From assembly GCA_031291415.1 (NCBI GenBank), contig JARLJB010000217.1:48189-112188 (forward strand): DNA of 64,000 nt, given 5' to 3'. Numbering within the stretch: position 1 is the first letter of the stretch; every line of letters starts with the position of its first letter. The notes under the pieces were generated by a model. That model was given only the letters and a program-made list of their open reading frames with translations. It was not told the DNA's origin and searched no databases. Shown here piece by piece: positions 10,844-22,203 of this stretch. Position numbers and translations under genes: made by a program. This DNA is from Telmatospirillum sp. (GTDB taxonomy: Bacteria > Pseudomonadota > Alphaproteobacteria > Rhodospirillales > Magnetospirillaceae).

Positions 10844-11992
10844 TCAGGCGCGCCGCATGCCACGCCAAACGGCAACCGCCTGAATGGTTTCCGCGACGTC
10901 GTGAACCCTGAGGATCTGCGCCCCCTGGTCAAGCCCGACGAGAGCCGCCGACAAAGAACCGGCCAGCCGCTCGGAAGGTGGCGCGCCGGACAGCTTGCCG
11001 ATAAAGGTCTTCCGGCTGACCCCCAGCAACACGGGCAGACCCAAGGCATGATAGAGGCTGAGCCGGGCAAGAATCTGCAGATTATGTTCCACCGTCTTGC
11101 CGAAGCCGATCCCCGGATCGATACAAAGACGGCTTGCCGGAATGCCGGCGGCGCGGCAGACAGCGACTCGTTCTTCCAGATAGTCGTAAACGTCGAGCGG
11201 CGCGAAGGCGTAGTGCGGATCCTTCTGCATGGTTCCCGGCTCGCCTTGCATATGCATCAGCATGATGGCGGCGCCGCTTTTGGCCGCGACGGTCAGCGAC
11301 TGCGGATCCCCGGAAAGCGCCGTGATATCGTTGATGATGGCGGCTCCCGCCTCGACAGCGGCCCCCATAACGGACGCATGCCGGGTATCGACCGACACCG
11401 TCGCCCCCTGCCCCGCCAGAGCCCGGATCACCGGCACGACGCGGCTGATTTCCTCTTCCGGGCTGACCGTATCGGCCCCCGGACGCGTCGATTCTCCGCC
11501 AATGTCGAGGATGTCGGCGCCGGCCGCCAGCAGATGCTGTCCGTGGGCGATCGCCCGGTCCGTATCGAAAAACTTGCCACCGTCCGAAAAGCTGTCGGGC
11601 GTCACATTGACGATCCCCATGACCTGCGGGCGCCCCATATCGAGCCCGGCGAAGGCCGGGCGCGCCTTGCCCAGTTTGGTCAACAGAGAACCGACGTAGC
11701 GAGCGACCTCGGGACCTTCAGCCTCCGACCAATCGAGCACGTCGCTGAACGGAGCAACCGCCTCGATGAGTTGGCCTCCGTCGCGCAGCAACACGCTGCA
11801 GGCCGAAAAACTGAGACCGCCACCGGCGAGCCCCCAGGCTTGGCCGGAGGTAACGGCCGCCGCCGCGGTCTTGCCGGCGACGATACCGGCCGGCGCCACA
11901 TAAAGTCGCCCGGCCAGGCTTCCCTTGGCGGCGACATGGGACAAGCCCCGCGGAAGCGCGGGGCTTGTTTCCAGAACCAGTGATGATGTCAT
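10844..11992 (-). CDS. folP: Dihydropteroate synthase
   Basis: Condenses p-aminobenzoate with dihydropterin pyrophosphate in folate synthesis; it is the sulfonamide target. The core has VMGIVNVTPDSFSDGG, then DIGGESTRPGA, and ends with SRKTFIGKL, all diagnostic. At 382 residues it is longer than the ~280-residue enterobacterial enzyme, because about 120 extra N-terminal residues precede the TIM-barrel core; such extensions occur in alphaproteobacterial homologues. The ATG at 11992 starts 4 nt after the ftsH stop. An in-frame start at 12031 would overlap ftsH by 35 nt and was not chosen. It is in the ftsH-folP-glmM-thiD operon. Confidence 0.95.
   Translation of the reverse strand: MTSSLVLETSPALPRGLSHVAAKGSLAGRLYVAPAGIVAGKTAAAAVTSGQAWGLAGGGLSFSACSVLLRDGGQLIEAVAPFSDVLDWSEAEGPEVARYVGSLLTKLGKARPAFAGLDMGRPQVMGIVNVTPDSFSDGGKFFDTDRAIAHGQHLLAAGADILDIGGESTRPGADTVSPEEEISRVVPVIRALAGQGATVSVDTRHASVMGAAVEAGAAIINDITALSGDPQSLTVAAKSGAAIMLMHMQGEPGTMQKDPHYAFAPLDVYDYLEERVAVCRAAGIPASRLCIDPGIGFGKTVEHNLQILARLSLYHALGLPVLLGVSRKTFIGKLSGAPPSERLAGSLSAALVGLDQGAQILRVHDVAETIQAVAVWRGMRRA
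11941..11968. other. 11-bp perfect hairpin inside the 5' end of folP
   Basis: ACAAGCCCCGC (11941-11951) pairs exactly with GCGGGGCTTGT (11958-11968). It lies in the first codons of folP, about 30 nt downstream of the ftsH stop on the minus strand. There is no U-run on that strand. It could limit read-through translation, protect the ftsH 3' end or modulate folP. The structure is visible and its role is inferred. Confidence 0.5.
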
Positions 11993-11996
11993 CGCG

Positions 11997-13931
<1,935 letters not shown>

Positions 13932-14026
13932 ACAACGATCCCTCGATCGGCGTGTCGTGGTTTCGGCCGATGGGCCGACCCGCACGATCTACAGATAATG
14001 CAGCCTGAATACGAAACAAGGCAATC

Positions 14027-15328
14027 TCATACCGGGGTGACCGGATTGGCTGGTGTGAAAAACAGCCGTGCCACGGACAAGTCGTCACCACCCCCCCTTT
14101 TGTATCCTAGGTGGGGAACGACGGAAATGCCATGCCGATCGACAAGAGCCGGCAATGTATCGATCACCGACAGCGGAATCGACGTTTTTTCCCCGACCGC
14201 GTCCCGGATTTCTTGCCAGCCCGCCCGTCCGAGAGCGCGAATCTCCCCCTCGCCCCGACCTCGGAGCGAAAGACTGTAACGCCGATCCCACACCACGTCG
14301 TCACCCCCCTCGACCGCCAACGCCGGCAGAACGGCCGCGGCCTCCCGGCAGACCAGAACCCGTCCCCTTCGGGGCGTTAATAGGCAACCGCCGAAGGTTC
14401 GTCTTTTGAACCTGCCGCCGCCGAGCTCGCCAAACAGCCGCTCAAGCCCCGCCAGACGCGGCGGATAGATGCTTCCGCCGATCATCCGGCAAAGATGAGC
14501 AAGCGATCGCAGGGCGATCTCCTGCGGAACGGCGGTCAAGATTGTCGGATCGAGCCATGCATATCCGATCGGATCGATTTCAACGGCCGACACCATCAGC
14601 GCGTTGGTCGCGGCGTCGAGAGCCTGACGGGCGCGACGGAGGCTTTTGGCGGTTGCGGCCAGGCGATCGGCGCCCAGCCCCTCGCCGACCAAGGTTGGGA
14701 TCGTGCGGCGAAGACGGACCCGTAGGAACCGCTCGTTGAGGTTGGACGGATCCTCGATCCAGTCCTGTCCGGCCACCCGAAGGGTTTCGGCCAGGCGAAC
14801 CCGGGGAATTTCCAGCAGCGGACGAAGCAGTTGGGCTTCGGGGAACGCCACCCGCGGAGCCATCGCCGCCAGACCATCGACACCGCTTCCCCGGCCCAGG
14901 CGAAGCAGAAAGGTCTCGGCCTGATCGTCCTGATGATGCGCCACCAACAGGTGCAAGACGCCATGATCCGCACACCAAACGCGCAACAGGCGGTAGCGGG
15001 CATCGCGGGCGGCGGCTTCGATACCGGTCGCCGGTTTGGCACCGTCCCAGACGACCGTGTGATGATTGATGTCACGCACCGCAAGCCAGGCTGCCACCTG
15101 CGAGGCCTCCGAGGCGGCCTCGGGACGCAACCCGTGATCGACGGTCACCGCGTGAATTCTGCCGCCCCGCGCCTTCGCCCAGGACGACGCCAACAGACAC
15201 AGCGCCATGCTGTCGGACCCTCCCGAAACGGCGACCGCCATTTCGGGGTTATCTTCAAACGGCCCAAGACAGGCCATCAAGCCGGCGAATTCGTCATCCG
15301 TCAGAGGTCTGTCGGGTCGACTGGACAA
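14027..15328 (-). CDS. tilS: tRNA(Ile)-lysidine synthase
   Basis: Converts C34 of the CAU-anticodon tRNA-Ile to lysidine so it reads AUA codons. The PP-loop ATP pyrophosphatase signature VAVSGGSDSMAL is near residue 35, followed by TVDHGLRPEA and the HHQDDQAET motif. About 433 residues are expected. The start is uncertain: the open frame continues into cpoB, and a TTG at 15328 just past the cpoB stop is taken because it keeps the usual short N-terminus. An upstream ATG at 15406 would overlap cpoB by about 70 nt, and a downstream ATG near 15280 would be too close to the PP-loop. It is followed by ftsH. Confidence 0.88.
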   Translation of the reverse strand: MSSRPDRPLTDDEFAGLMACLGPFEDNPEMAVAVSGGSDSMALCLLASSWAKARGGRIHAVTVDHGLRPEAASEASQVAAWLAVRDINHHTVVWDGAKPATGIEAAARDARYRLLRVWCADHGVLHLLVAHHQDDQAETFLLRLGRGSGVDGLAAMAPRVAFPEAQLLRPLLEIPRVRLAETLRVAGQDWIEDPSNLNERFLRVRLRRTIPTLVGEGLGADRLAATAKSLRRARQALDAATNALMVSAVEIDPIGYAWLDPTILTAVPQEIALRSLAHLCRMIGGSIYPPRLAGLERLFGELGGGRFKRRTFGGCLLTPRRGRVLVCREAAAVLPALAVEGGDDVVWDRRYSLSLRGRGEGEIRALGRAGWQEIRDAVGEKTSIPLSVIDTLPALVDRHGISVVPHLGYKRGGGDDLSVARLFFTPANPVTPV

Positions 15329-15335
15329 GGGCGGA

Positions 15336-16355
15336 TCAGCAGCCGAGCTTCTGTTTCTCCGACGCCGCCTGGCGCCGCAAGTTGTCGGCGGCATCGGGGT
15401 ATTCACTCGAGAACCGCTGCAGGGCCGCGCACGCTTCCTTCTTCTTGCTGAGATTGCTCATCGACAAGCCGACCTTCAGAAGACTTTCGCCGGCTTTCGC
15501 CGATTTCGGATATTTCCGGTAGGCATCAAGGAAGGTCACAGCGGCCTGGTCATATTGCCCCTGCGAATAGGAGATCTGCGCCAGCCAGTACATGGCATTG
15601 CCGGCCAAGGGATCCTGCGGATGCTGGGCGACGAAAGCCTGGAACGCTTTGCTCGCGCCGGGATTATCCGAAGCCTTCAATAGACCAAAGGCATAATCGA
15701 ACTGTTCTTGCGGCGTCTTGCCAACCAGCGCGGTCGGAGCGGCAGCCGGTGCCGCATTGCCGCCGGCTGGAGGATGGACAAGACTGCCGGCCGGAGCGTC
15801 GGCCGCGGACTTGCCGGCGGATGGCGGCGTCAGCGCCGCGGGCGCGTTTCCCGCAGCCGCATTGGCCGGCGCGGTGGTGGCCGGCGCATTGCCGGCACCC
15901 GCATTGGGCGCACCGCCGGTGGCGCCACCGCCGACACGGCTTTCCAATTCCTTGAAGCGGAAATCATTGTCGGCCTGCATGCGATCGAGCTTGCCGGACA
16001 ACTGGCTGGCGGCAAAAGTGGACTTCTCAACCTGCCCGGTCAAATCCCGCAACTGACTTTCGAGATTATTGATGCGATCGTCGAGCATGCTGTAGGCGTC
16101 GCCATTCATGCCGCTGCTCGGCTTGGCGCCACCGCTGTTACTGCTGCCGCCGCCCAAGGCTGGCGATGTGATGACGGTGGTCCCGCCACTGCCCTGGCCG
16201 CGATAAGTCTGGGCCTGCAAAGTGCTGAGGTCACGTTCAAGCCGGTCCAACCGGTCTACCAGACTGCGGGTATCGGACTGCGCCCATGCAGGATGCTGGA
16301 CACAAAGCCCTGCGGCCAGGGCCAAAACGAATGCCGCTCGCATGACGACTTGCAC
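15336..16355 (-). CDS. cpoB: Tol-Pal system coordination protein CpoB (YbgF)
   Basis: Periplasmic TPR protein that, in E. coli, couples the Tol-Pal machine with peptidoglycan synthesis at division. A signal peptide ends at AWAQ. A coiled-coil segment (LVDRLDRLERDLSTLQAQT, and a second coil near residues 90-130) precedes a Gly/Ala/Pro-rich linker. The C-terminal TPR region has repeats around QEQFDYAFGLLKASDNPG and NAMYWLAQISYSQGQYDQA. The GTG at 16355 has AGAGAGG at good spacing; ATG 16343 and TTG 16361 are alternatives. It follows pal after a hairpin terminator, so it is probably expressed partly by read-through. Confidence 0.9.
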   Translation of the reverse strand: MQVVMRAAFVLALAAGLCVQHPAWAQSDTRSLVDRLDRLERDLSTLQAQTYRGQGSGGTTVITSPALGGGSSNSGGAKPSSGMNGDAYSMLDDRINNLESQLRDLTGQVEKSTFAASQLSGKLDRMQADNDFRFKELESRVGGGATGGAPNAGAGNAPATTAPANAAAGNAPAALTPPSAGKSAADAPAGSLVHPPAGGNAAPAAAPTALVGKTPQEQFDYAFGLLKASDNPGASKAFQAFVAQHPQDPLAGNAMYWLAQISYSQGQYDQAAVTFLDAYRKYPKSAKAGESLLKVGLSMSNLSKKKEACAALQRFSSEYPDAADNLRRQAASEKQKLGC

Positions 16356-16459
16356 GCTCAACCTCTCTTCTTTCCCAGGAACCGCATCGCGCAGACGCGA
16401 GCAGCGTACCCAGAACCTTTATACCAACGGCGATCGATCCGCCAGATAGACAAAATTAA

Positions 16460-16485
16460 GGCGCCTGCCGCAGTCGGCAGGCGCC
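16460..16485 (-). terminator. Intrinsic terminator after pal
   Basis: An 11-bp perfect stem (GGCGCCTGCCG / CGGCAGGCGCC) with loop CAGT sits 38 bp past the pal stop. On the minus strand it is followed by TTAATTTTG, a U-rich tail. It would end most tolQRAB-pal transcripts before cpoB. Confidence 0.75.
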
Positions 16486-16522
16486 TCAACTTTACGCAAC
16501 GTGCGTGCGGACGAAAGTCCGA

Positions 16523-17017
16523 TTATTGCACCACGCCAACGGCGCGACGGTTCTGGGCCCACGAGGTCTCGTTGGAGCCGAGAACAGCCGGACGCTCTTT
16601 GCCGTAGGAAATGACCTTCAGGCGGGTCGCCTGGACGCCCTGCGACACGAGGAAGTCCTTCACGGAGTTGGCACGACGCTCGCCGAGCGCCAAGTTGTAT
16701 TCACGGGTGCCGCGCTCGTCGGCATGACCTTCAACAACCAGCTGATCGCTCGGATACTTCTTCAGGAAAGCAACCCACTTAGCGAGCTGATCCTTGCCTT
16801 CCGGCGTCAGGCTGTACTTGTCGAACGCAAAGAAAACGCGGTCACCAACATTGGCGACGAAATCAGCCTGGCTGCCCGGAACCACACCCGGCTTCGCCGG
16901 AGCAGTGGCTGTCGGAGCAGTCGCGGTGGCGGCGCCACCCTGGGTGGCCGTATCGTCGGAGCTGCAAGCACCAAGCAGCGCAACGGCGGCAACCATGCAC
17001 AAGAAACGAATCTTCAT
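16523..17017 (-). CDS. pal: Peptidoglycan-associated lipoprotein Pal
   Basis: Outer-membrane lipoprotein that anchors the outer membrane to peptidoglycan and is moved by TolA/TolB at the septum. The 164-residue protein has a lipoprotein signal ending in LLGAC, so Cys18 would be lipidated. A Thr/Ala/Pro-rich linker leads to an OmpA-like domain with VFFAFDKYSLTPEG, VEGHADERGTREYN, LGERRANSVKDFL and the KERPAV segment. The aspartate and arginine for diaminopimelate binding are in this domain. It follows tolB (159-bp gap). Confidence 0.97.
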   Translation of the reverse strand: MKIRFLCMVAAVALLGACSSDDTATQGGAATATAPTATAPAKPGVVPGSQADFVANVGDRVFFAFDKYSLTPEGKDQLAKWVAFLKKYPSDQLVVEGHADERGTREYNLALGERRANSVKDFLVSQGVQATRLKVISYGKERPAVLGSNETSWAQNRRAVGVVQ

Positions 17018-17176
17018 TTACTACTCTCCCCCTTTAATAGGACGGATCGGAATGGAATGGAACTTGGCCGGAAAACCCCACCTGCTGCTAGATGACGCCT
17101 TCCAAAATACAAGGATTCGAGAACCCGTTGCAGCCGTTTGAATTCCCTTTCGGGGTCGCAATATACTTACGATCCC

Positions 17177-18508
17177 TTAGGGAATCAAGGGGGACCACGC
17201 GGGATCCGAGCCATCAAGCGGGGTCACGACCTGTCTTTCGTTATTACCGGTCAGATCGATGCTATAGAGCTTTGTCGCTCCACCACGCCCCGAGGAATCC
17301 GAGGGAGTCTGCCGCCAATAAGCCAATACGCGACCATTGGGAGCCCAAGTGGGCGCCTCCACCAGAAAGCCTTTGGCCAACAAACGCTCGCCGGAACCGT
17401 CAGGATGCATAACACCTATGAAAAATTCTTGCCCCTTATACTTTGTGAAGGCGATGAGGTCGCCGCGCGGCGACCAGACCGGTGTGGCGTAGCGTCCGTC
17501 ACCGAAGCTGATGCGCGTCTGCCCCGAACCGTCGGCATTCATCACATAGATCTGTTGCCCACCGCTTCGGTCGGATTCAAAGGTGACCTTGCTGCCGTCC
17601 GGCGCATAGGACGGCGCCGTGTCGATCGAACCATCATTGGTCAACCGTGTGCTGTGCCGGGTCCTAAGATCCATCTCATAGATATTGGTGTTGCCGTCCT
17701 GGGCCAGGCTCATGATCACCTTATTGCCATCGGGCGAGAAGCGCGGCGCGAAGGTCATGCCGGGGAAATCTCCCAGCAATTCACGCCGACCGCTGTCCAG
17801 ATGCAGGATATAGACCCGCGGATTGTTCTGAAAATAGCTGAGATAGGTGATCTCGCGTTGGTTGGGTGAGAAACGCGGCGTCAGCACCAGTTCCTGACCG
17901 TCGGTCAGAAACCGATGGTTTTCGCCGTCCTGATCCATGATGGCCAGGCGTTTGATGCGTTTCTGCTGCGGCCCGCTCTCGGCCACATAGACGAGCTGCG
18001 TGTCGAAGTACCCATCCTCGCCGGTGATCCTTTTGTAAATGGCATCGGCGATCATGTGGGCGATCCGCCGCCACCCTTGTGGAGCGGCGTTGTAGGCCTG
18101 TCCGACCATCTGCGTCTCGGCGTAGACGTCCCACAAGCGGAACTCGACGCGCAGATGCCCGTCCTGGGTCTGTTCGATGCGGCCCTGCACCAACGCCTGC
18201 GCATTGATTGCCTTCCAGTCGGGGAACCGCGGCTGAACCTGAAGGGACTCCACCGTTTGGATGAATGCCTTCGGGTCGATCGGCTTGAAGAGGCCCGACC
18301 GCTCGAGATCGGCCGAAATGACACCGGCCATTTCCCGTCCGATCTGGCCTTCCTGTGCACCGCTTCCGGCAAAACTGGTAATGGCGATCGGCATCGGCTG
18401 GACATTGCCCCGCGTGATGTCGATCACCACTTCCGCCCTCGCGGCAGCGCCAAAAAATACGGCGCCGACAGCCATGGCGGCGACGTAACGAAGCATTTTG
18501 ACGATCAT
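17177..18508 (-). CDS. tolB: Tol-Pal system beta-propeller protein TolB
   Basis: Periplasmic protein linking TolA to Pal. The 443-residue protein has a signal peptide ending near residue 25 (AAARA), an N-terminal alpha/beta domain, and a C-terminal six-bladed propeller with WD-like repeats, for example [69 protein letters not shown] and [16 protein letters not shown]. Its start overlaps the tolA stop in ATGA (18505-18508), so translation is coupled. The 17018-17176 spacer to pal shows no recognised element. Confidence 0.97.
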   Translation of the reverse strand: MIVKMLRYVAAMAVGAVFFGAAARAEVVIDITRGNVQPMPIAITSFAGSGAQEGQIGREMAGVISADLERSGLFKPIDPKAFIQTVESLQVQPRFPDWKAINAQALVQGRIEQTQDGHLRVEFRLWDVYAETQMVGQAYNAAPQGWRRIAHMIADAIYKRITGEDGYFDTQLVYVAESGPQQKRIKRLAIMDQDGENHRFLTDGQELVLTPRFSPNQREITYLSYFQNNPRVYILHLDSGRRELLGDFPGMTFAPRFSPDGNKVIMSLAQDGNTNIYEMDLRTRHSTRLTNDGSIDTAPSYAPDGSKVTFESDRSGGQQIYVMNADGSGQTRISFGDGRYATPVWSPRGDLIAFTKYKGQEFFIGVMHPDGSGERLLAKGFLVEAPTWAPNGRVLAYWRQTPSDSSGRGGATKLYSIDLTGNNERQVVTPLDGSDPAWSPLIP

Positions 18509-19509
18509 CTAGCCATGCTCCTGGGATCAAAATTGATCGTGAAATCTGGATTGTTCTTGAAAAGATCCGGCTTGGTCGGCGGCACCTTCAGCGGCGATGC
18601 GGCCAATACCGCCCGCAAAGCGGCGTCCGCCGCCGCGCGGAAGAAACTGTCGCCGGCATAGCGCCCACTGTCCACATCGAGCTTCGCCGCAGTCACAGTA
18701 CCATCCGGGGCCACTTTGATCCGCACCAGAATCTTAAGTGTATCAGCCCCCTTGGCTCCAGGGTCGATATTCCACTTCGGCCAGATCTGCGCACTAACAT
18801 AGTCTTTTTCCGAAACTGTCGGTTGCGCGCTCAGATCGCTTGCCGACGAATTGACGGTCTTCGACGACGCGCCGGTAGCCTGCTGCGGTTGCGGCGACGG
18901 GGCCGGATTGGATTTGTTCGACGAATCGCTCGGCTTTGCCGTATCGCGCAATTTATCGACCGACTTCAACAGGCTGTCGAAATCGTCCTTGGTCGGCGGC
19001 GCCGGCTTCTTTGGTTGCGGCTTGATATCCTTGAGGGGATCAGGCTGCGGCTTGGGTTCAGGGGTCGGTTCCGGCGGCTTTGGTTTCGGTGTCGGCACGG
19101 GAATCGGCTCGGGTTCGGGCTCGACCGGCTTGGGCGGCGGCGGGACCGGCTTCGGGGGCTCCGGTGGCGGCGGAGGCACCGGTATCGGTGGTTCCGGCTT
19201 GGGCTCCGGCGGTTTGGGCTCCGGCGGCTTCGGCGGCTCGGGTGTCGGCGGCGCCTCCTGCTTGGGAGGCTCTGCCGGTTGCGGAGTGGGCTTCGGCGCC
19301 TCGACCTGACGAGGCGGCGGATTGGTCTTGTCTCCGATTTCGGCGATCTCGACGATCACCGGCTCGCCAATTTCCGGAGGGGGCTCCATCAATTGCGGCA
19401 GACCGAACACAGCGATGATCAGGACGACGATATGCAGCGCCACCGAGCACAACAGTCCCAGGCGCAGGTCCCCAGCTTTGCCAGCCGAACCGCCACGACG
19501 AACAGGCAT
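18505..19509 (-). CDS. tolA: TolA-type energy-transducing protein
   Basis: Inner-membrane protein that transmits the TolQR proton-motive work to Pal at the outer membrane. The 334-residue protein has one membrane helix (about 17-38, [20 protein letters not shown]). A long periplasmic spacer, extremely rich in Pro, Lys and Glu (about 60-185), follows. The C-terminal domain has [21 protein letters not shown] and [13 protein letters not shown] features shared by TolA and TonB. The spacer resembles TonB (PPP/EPKP repeats) rather than the Ala-rich helix of E. coli TolA; the location between tolR and tolB makes TolA the better name. Confidence 0.92.
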   Translation of the reverse strand: MPVRRGGSAGKAGDLRLGLLCSVALHIVVLIIAVFGLPQLMEPPPEIGEPVIVEIAEIGDKTNPPPRQVEAPKPTPQPAEPPKQEAPPTPEPPKPPEPKPPEPKPEPPIPVPPPPPEPPKPVPPPPKPVEPEPEPIPVPTPKPKPPEPTPEPKPQPDPLKDIKPQPKKPAPPTKDDFDSLLKSVDKLRDTAKPSDSSNKSNPAPSPQPQQATGASSKTVNSSASDLSAQPTVSEKDYVSAQIWPKWNIDPGAKGADTLKILVRIKVAPDGTVTAAKLDVDSGRYAGDSFFRAAADAALRAVLAASPLKVPPTKPDLFKNNPDFTINFDPRSMAR

Positions 19510-19515
19510 GATCGC

Positions 19516-19971
19516 TCAGCGGGCTCCCTTGCGCGGCAATTCGGCTGCCGGCTGCGTCACCAAGGCGACATGGGGGAATCCGGCGGCCGAGAGTTGTCCC
19601 ATGACCTCCATCACCCGTCCGTAATTGATCCCGGAATCGCCGCGAACAAAAATACGATTGTCCGGCTTGGCATTGGTAATTGCCCGAAGCCGTGCGGCCA
19701 ACTCATCAAGCTGAACTTCGGTCTCCTGCAGAAAAATGCGTCCCTTGGAATCGACGGTGACACTGATCGGCTGATCGTCGCCCTTCATCTGGCCGGCATT
19801 GGTCTTCGGCAGATCGACCGGCACGCCAGCCGTCAACAAAGGTGCCGTGATCATGAAGATAACCAGCAACACCAGCATGACGTCGACCATCGGCGTCACA
19901 TTGATGTCGGCCATGGGGCGGAACCGGCGGCGGCCCCCGCGGCGTCCTCCCCCACCCGTTGCGATGGCCAT
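19516..19971 (-). CDS. tolR: Tol-Pal proton channel subunit TolR (ExbD family)
   Basis: Forms the proton-driven TolQ-TolR motor. The 151-residue protein begins MAIATGGGGRRGGRRR, followed by MADINVTPMVDVMLVLLVIF. The aspartate in the helix (about residue 32, PMVDVML) is the conserved protonatable residue. The periplasmic domain follows, with VDSKGRIFLQ and RIFVRGDSGINYGRVMEVM. The ATG at 19971 lies 4 nt past the tolQ stop; upstream in-frame sequence overlaps tolQ and is not coding. Confidence 0.96.
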   Translation of the reverse strand: MAIATGGGGRRGGRRRFRPMADINVTPMVDVMLVLLVIFMITAPLLTAGVPVDLPKTNAGQMKGDDQPISVTVDSKGRIFLQETEVQLDELAARLRAITNAKPDNRIFVRGDSGINYGRVMEVMGQLSAAGFPHVALVTQPAAELPRKGAR

Positions 19972-19975
19972 GACC

Positions 19976-20698
19976 TTAAGCCTTCTCTTCGAGCTGACGC
20001 TGCAAGATGGCGCCAAACTCGCCGGCAAAAGCTTCCAGGCGCTTGGCATAGCGGTCGATATCGGCCGACAGCTTGTTGTAGGCCAGCACAGCCGGGATGG
20101 CGGCGACCAGACCGAGCGCGGTCGCGAACAAAGCTTCGGCGATACCGGGCGCCACGACGGCAAGACTGGTGTTTTTGGTGGCGCCGATGTGGTGGAAACT
20201 GTTCATGATGCCCCAGACGGTGCCGAACAGACCGATGAAGGGGGCCGTCGAACCGACCGATGCCAGGAAGCCCATTCTGGCCTCCAGTTGCTCCATTTCA
20301 CGGCCCAGCGTCACCGACATCACCCGATCGATGCGTTGCGGCAGGCTGAGACGGACCACCTCGCGGTCGGCCAAGCCCTTGGCGGCCGACCGGCGCCATT
20401 CGCGCATGGCCGCGACGAAAATCGACGACATCGGATCGAGCGGACGGGACCCGATACGATCGTAAAGTTCCTCCAGCGAACCGCCGGACCAAAAACTCTC
20501 TTCGAACTGGTCGGCCCGGTGAACCAGGCTGCGCAGGCGGAACCACTTGTCGAAGATGATCGCCCAACACCAGAAGGAAGTCATGACCAAGGCCGCCATC
20601 ACGGTCTTGACGATAATGTCGGCCTGCATGAACAGGCTCCACATCGACAAATCACCGGTTGCCTGGCTGGCAACGGCTGCGGTTTGCACGGGATCCAT
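19976..20698 (-). CDS. tolQ: Tol-Pal proton channel subunit TolQ (ExbB/MotA family)
   Basis: Inner-membrane subunit with three membrane helices. The 240-residue protein starts MDPVQTAAVASQATGDLSM. A first helix near 28-45 (TVMAALVMTSFWCWAIIF) is followed by a cytoplasmic loop. Two helices near 135-160 and 170-200 carry VGSTAPFIGLFGTVWGIMN and IAEALFATALGLVAAIPAV, the family's channel motifs. The ATG at 20698 is 4 nt after the ybgC stop. The order ybgC-tolQ-tolR-tolA-tolB-pal-cpoB is the canonical Tol-Pal operon. Confidence 0.97.
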   Translation of the reverse strand: MDPVQTAAVASQATGDLSMWSLFMQADIIVKTVMAALVMTSFWCWAIIFDKWFRLRSLVHRADQFEESFWSGGSLEELYDRIGSRPLDPMSSIFVAAMREWRRSAAKGLADREVVRLSLPQRIDRVMSVTLGREMEQLEARMGFLASVGSTAPFIGLFGTVWGIMNSFHHIGATKNTSLAVVAPGIAEALFATALGLVAAIPAVLAYNKLSADIDRYAKRLEAFAGEFGAILQRQLEEKA

Positions 20699-20702
20699 GG
20701 CT

Positions 20703-21155
20703 TTAGTCCGCCTTTTCGCTAAGAAAGTCTTGCAGTTCGTTCCGTATCTCGACCGGAGTGCGCATGGCACGGCCGTCCTTGTGCATGCACACCAGGCGGA
20801 TGACCAGTCGTACCAACTCCTCTTCATCGCGCCAAATGCTTTGGTTGACGTGCAGACTGGCTCCGCCCACATGGCTCAGCGAGGATTGAACACAAAGAAG
20901 ATCGTCGAGACGCGCCGGACGCCGGTAATCGACCTCCAGGCTGCGGACGGCGAATAGAAGCCCGTGGTCCTTCAGCAACTGGACATGATCGAGGCCGAAC
21001 AGACGCATCATCTCGGTGCGCGCCCGTTCGGCGAAGTCGAGGTAGGTCGAGTGATAAACGATACCGCCGGCATCGGTATCGGCATAATAGACGCGGATCG
21101 GGAAATGATGGGTTTTGCCCGCCATCCATCCCGAAGTCGATGAAGCCTCATTCAT
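20703..21155 (-). CDS. ybgC: Tol-Pal associated acyl-CoA thioesterase YbgC
   Basis: Cytoplasmic hotdog-fold thioesterase associated with Tol-Pal and phospholipid metabolism. The 150-residue protein has the catalytic motif [21 protein letters not shown] region (about 21-40) with its aspartate and tyrosine, followed by [11 protein letters not shown]. The ATG at 21155 overlaps the ruvB 3' end by 8 nt and was chosen because the next in-frame start would trim the leader only slightly. It opens the Tol-Pal operon and couples it to ruvB translation. Confidence 0.95.
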   Translation of the reverse strand: MNEASSTSGWMAGKTHHFPIRVYYADTDAGGIVYHSTYLDFAERARTEMMRLFGLDHVQLLKDHGLLFAVRSLEVDYRRPARLDDLLCVQSSLSHVGGASLHVNQSIWRDEEELVRLVIRLVCMHKDGRAMRTPVEIRNELQDFLSEKAD

Positions 21156-22203
21156 CGCCGCTTCCCCCCTGCTCCAAATCGTCGTCGAGGAGGGTGTATT
21201 GCTCCGGCCTGCATACCGGAGTGAGCCCAAGATGGGCGTAGCCGGACGATGACAGCACGCGGCCTCGCGGTGTGCGCTGCAAAAGTCCCTGCTGCAGGAG
21301 AAAGGGCTCGATCACTTCTTCGATGGTATCGCGCTGTTCCGATAACGCCGCCGCCAGCGTTTCCACGCCGACCGGCCCGCCGGAATAATGCTCCGCGATG
21401 CAAGACAGATAACGGCGATCCATCGTGTCGAGGCCCAACTGATCGACCCCCAATCGGTTGAGGGCACCATCGGCAACGTCGCGGGTCACCGGCAGGGTAT
21501 CGGCGACCACCGCGAAATCGCGGACACGGCGCAGCAACCGCCCGGCCACGCGCGGCGTGCCCCGGGCACCCCGCGCGATTTCGCGGGCGCCGTCGTCACT
21601 CACCGGGCAGGCGAGAACGCGAGCACCCCGGCGGACGATCATCTCGAGTTCTTCCGGAGTATAAAAATTCATTCTGAGCGGGATACCGAAACGCTCCCGA
21701 AGCGGTGTCGTCAACAAACCGGAGCGTGTCGTCGCACCGATCAGCGTAAAAGGCGCCAGATCGATGCGCACCGAGCGAGCGGCCGGCCCCTCGCCGATGA
21801 TCAAATCGAGCTGGAAATCCTCCATTGCGGGATAGAGAACTTCCTCTATGGCAGGATTAAGGCGATGGATCTCGTCGATAAACAGGACGTCGCGCGGCTC
21901 GAGATTGGTCAAAAGCGCGGCGAGATCCCCCGCTTTGGCGATGATCGGACCGGACGTGGCGCGAAACCCGACCCCCAACTCGCGCGCGACGATCTGCGCC
22001 AGCGTCGTCTTGCCGAGACCTGGAGGGCCGAAGAACAGGGTATGATCCAAAGCCTCGCCACGCGACCGGGCTGCCGAAATGAAGATCTTGAGGTTGTCGC
22101 ACGCCTCTTTCTGGCCGATGAAGTCGCCAAACGACAGGGGACGGAAGCTGGCCTCCGCCTCGCCCGGCGCCATCTCCGGGGCCACCACGCGCGGCTCGCT
22201 CAT
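21148..22203 (-). CDS. ruvB: Holliday junction branch migration helicase RuvB
   Basis: AAA+ motor of the RuvAB branch-migration complex. The 351-residue protein has Walker A in [14 protein letters not shown], Walker B in [11 protein letters not shown], sensor 1 GATTRSG and the arginine-finger region [17 protein letters not shown], then a winged-helix C-terminus ([17 protein letters not shown]). Its ATG overlaps the ruvA stop (ATGA at 22200-22203), so ruvC-ruvA-ruvB is a tightly coupled operon, and it in turn overlaps ybgC. Confidence 0.98.
   Translation of the reverse strand: MSEPRVVAPEMAPGEAEASFRPLSFGDFIGQKEACDNLKIFISAARSRGEALDHTLFFGPPGLGKTTLAQIVARELGVGFRATSGPIIAKAGDLAALLTNLEPRDVLFIDEIHRLNPAIEEVLYPAMEDFQLDLIIGEGPAARSVRIDLAPFTLIGATTRSGLLTTPLRERFGIPLRMNFYTPEELEMIVRRGARVLACPVSDDGAREIARGARGTPRVAGRLLRRVRDFAVVADTLPVTRDVADGALNRLGVDQLGLDTMDRRYLSCIAEHYSGGPVGVETLAAALSEQRDTIEEVIEPFLLQQGLLQRTPRGRVLSSSGYAHLGLTPVCRPEQYTLLDDDLEQGGSGDE

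Noticed and set aside
9716..11983. A 755-residue plus-strand open frame opposite glmM and folP
   Set aside because: It is a shadow of high-GC coding on the other strand; composition is His/Arg/Gly/Gln rich, with no domain and no ribosome site, while glmM and folP motifs are intact.
17018..17176. A tRNA or small RNA between pal and tolB
   Set aside because: No cloverleaf or terminator could be drawn; the sequence is an ordinary spacer.
18823..20208. Arg/Gly-rich plus-strand open frames opposite tolA and tolR
   Set aside because: They mirror the Pro-rich tolA spacer; no protein-like pattern.
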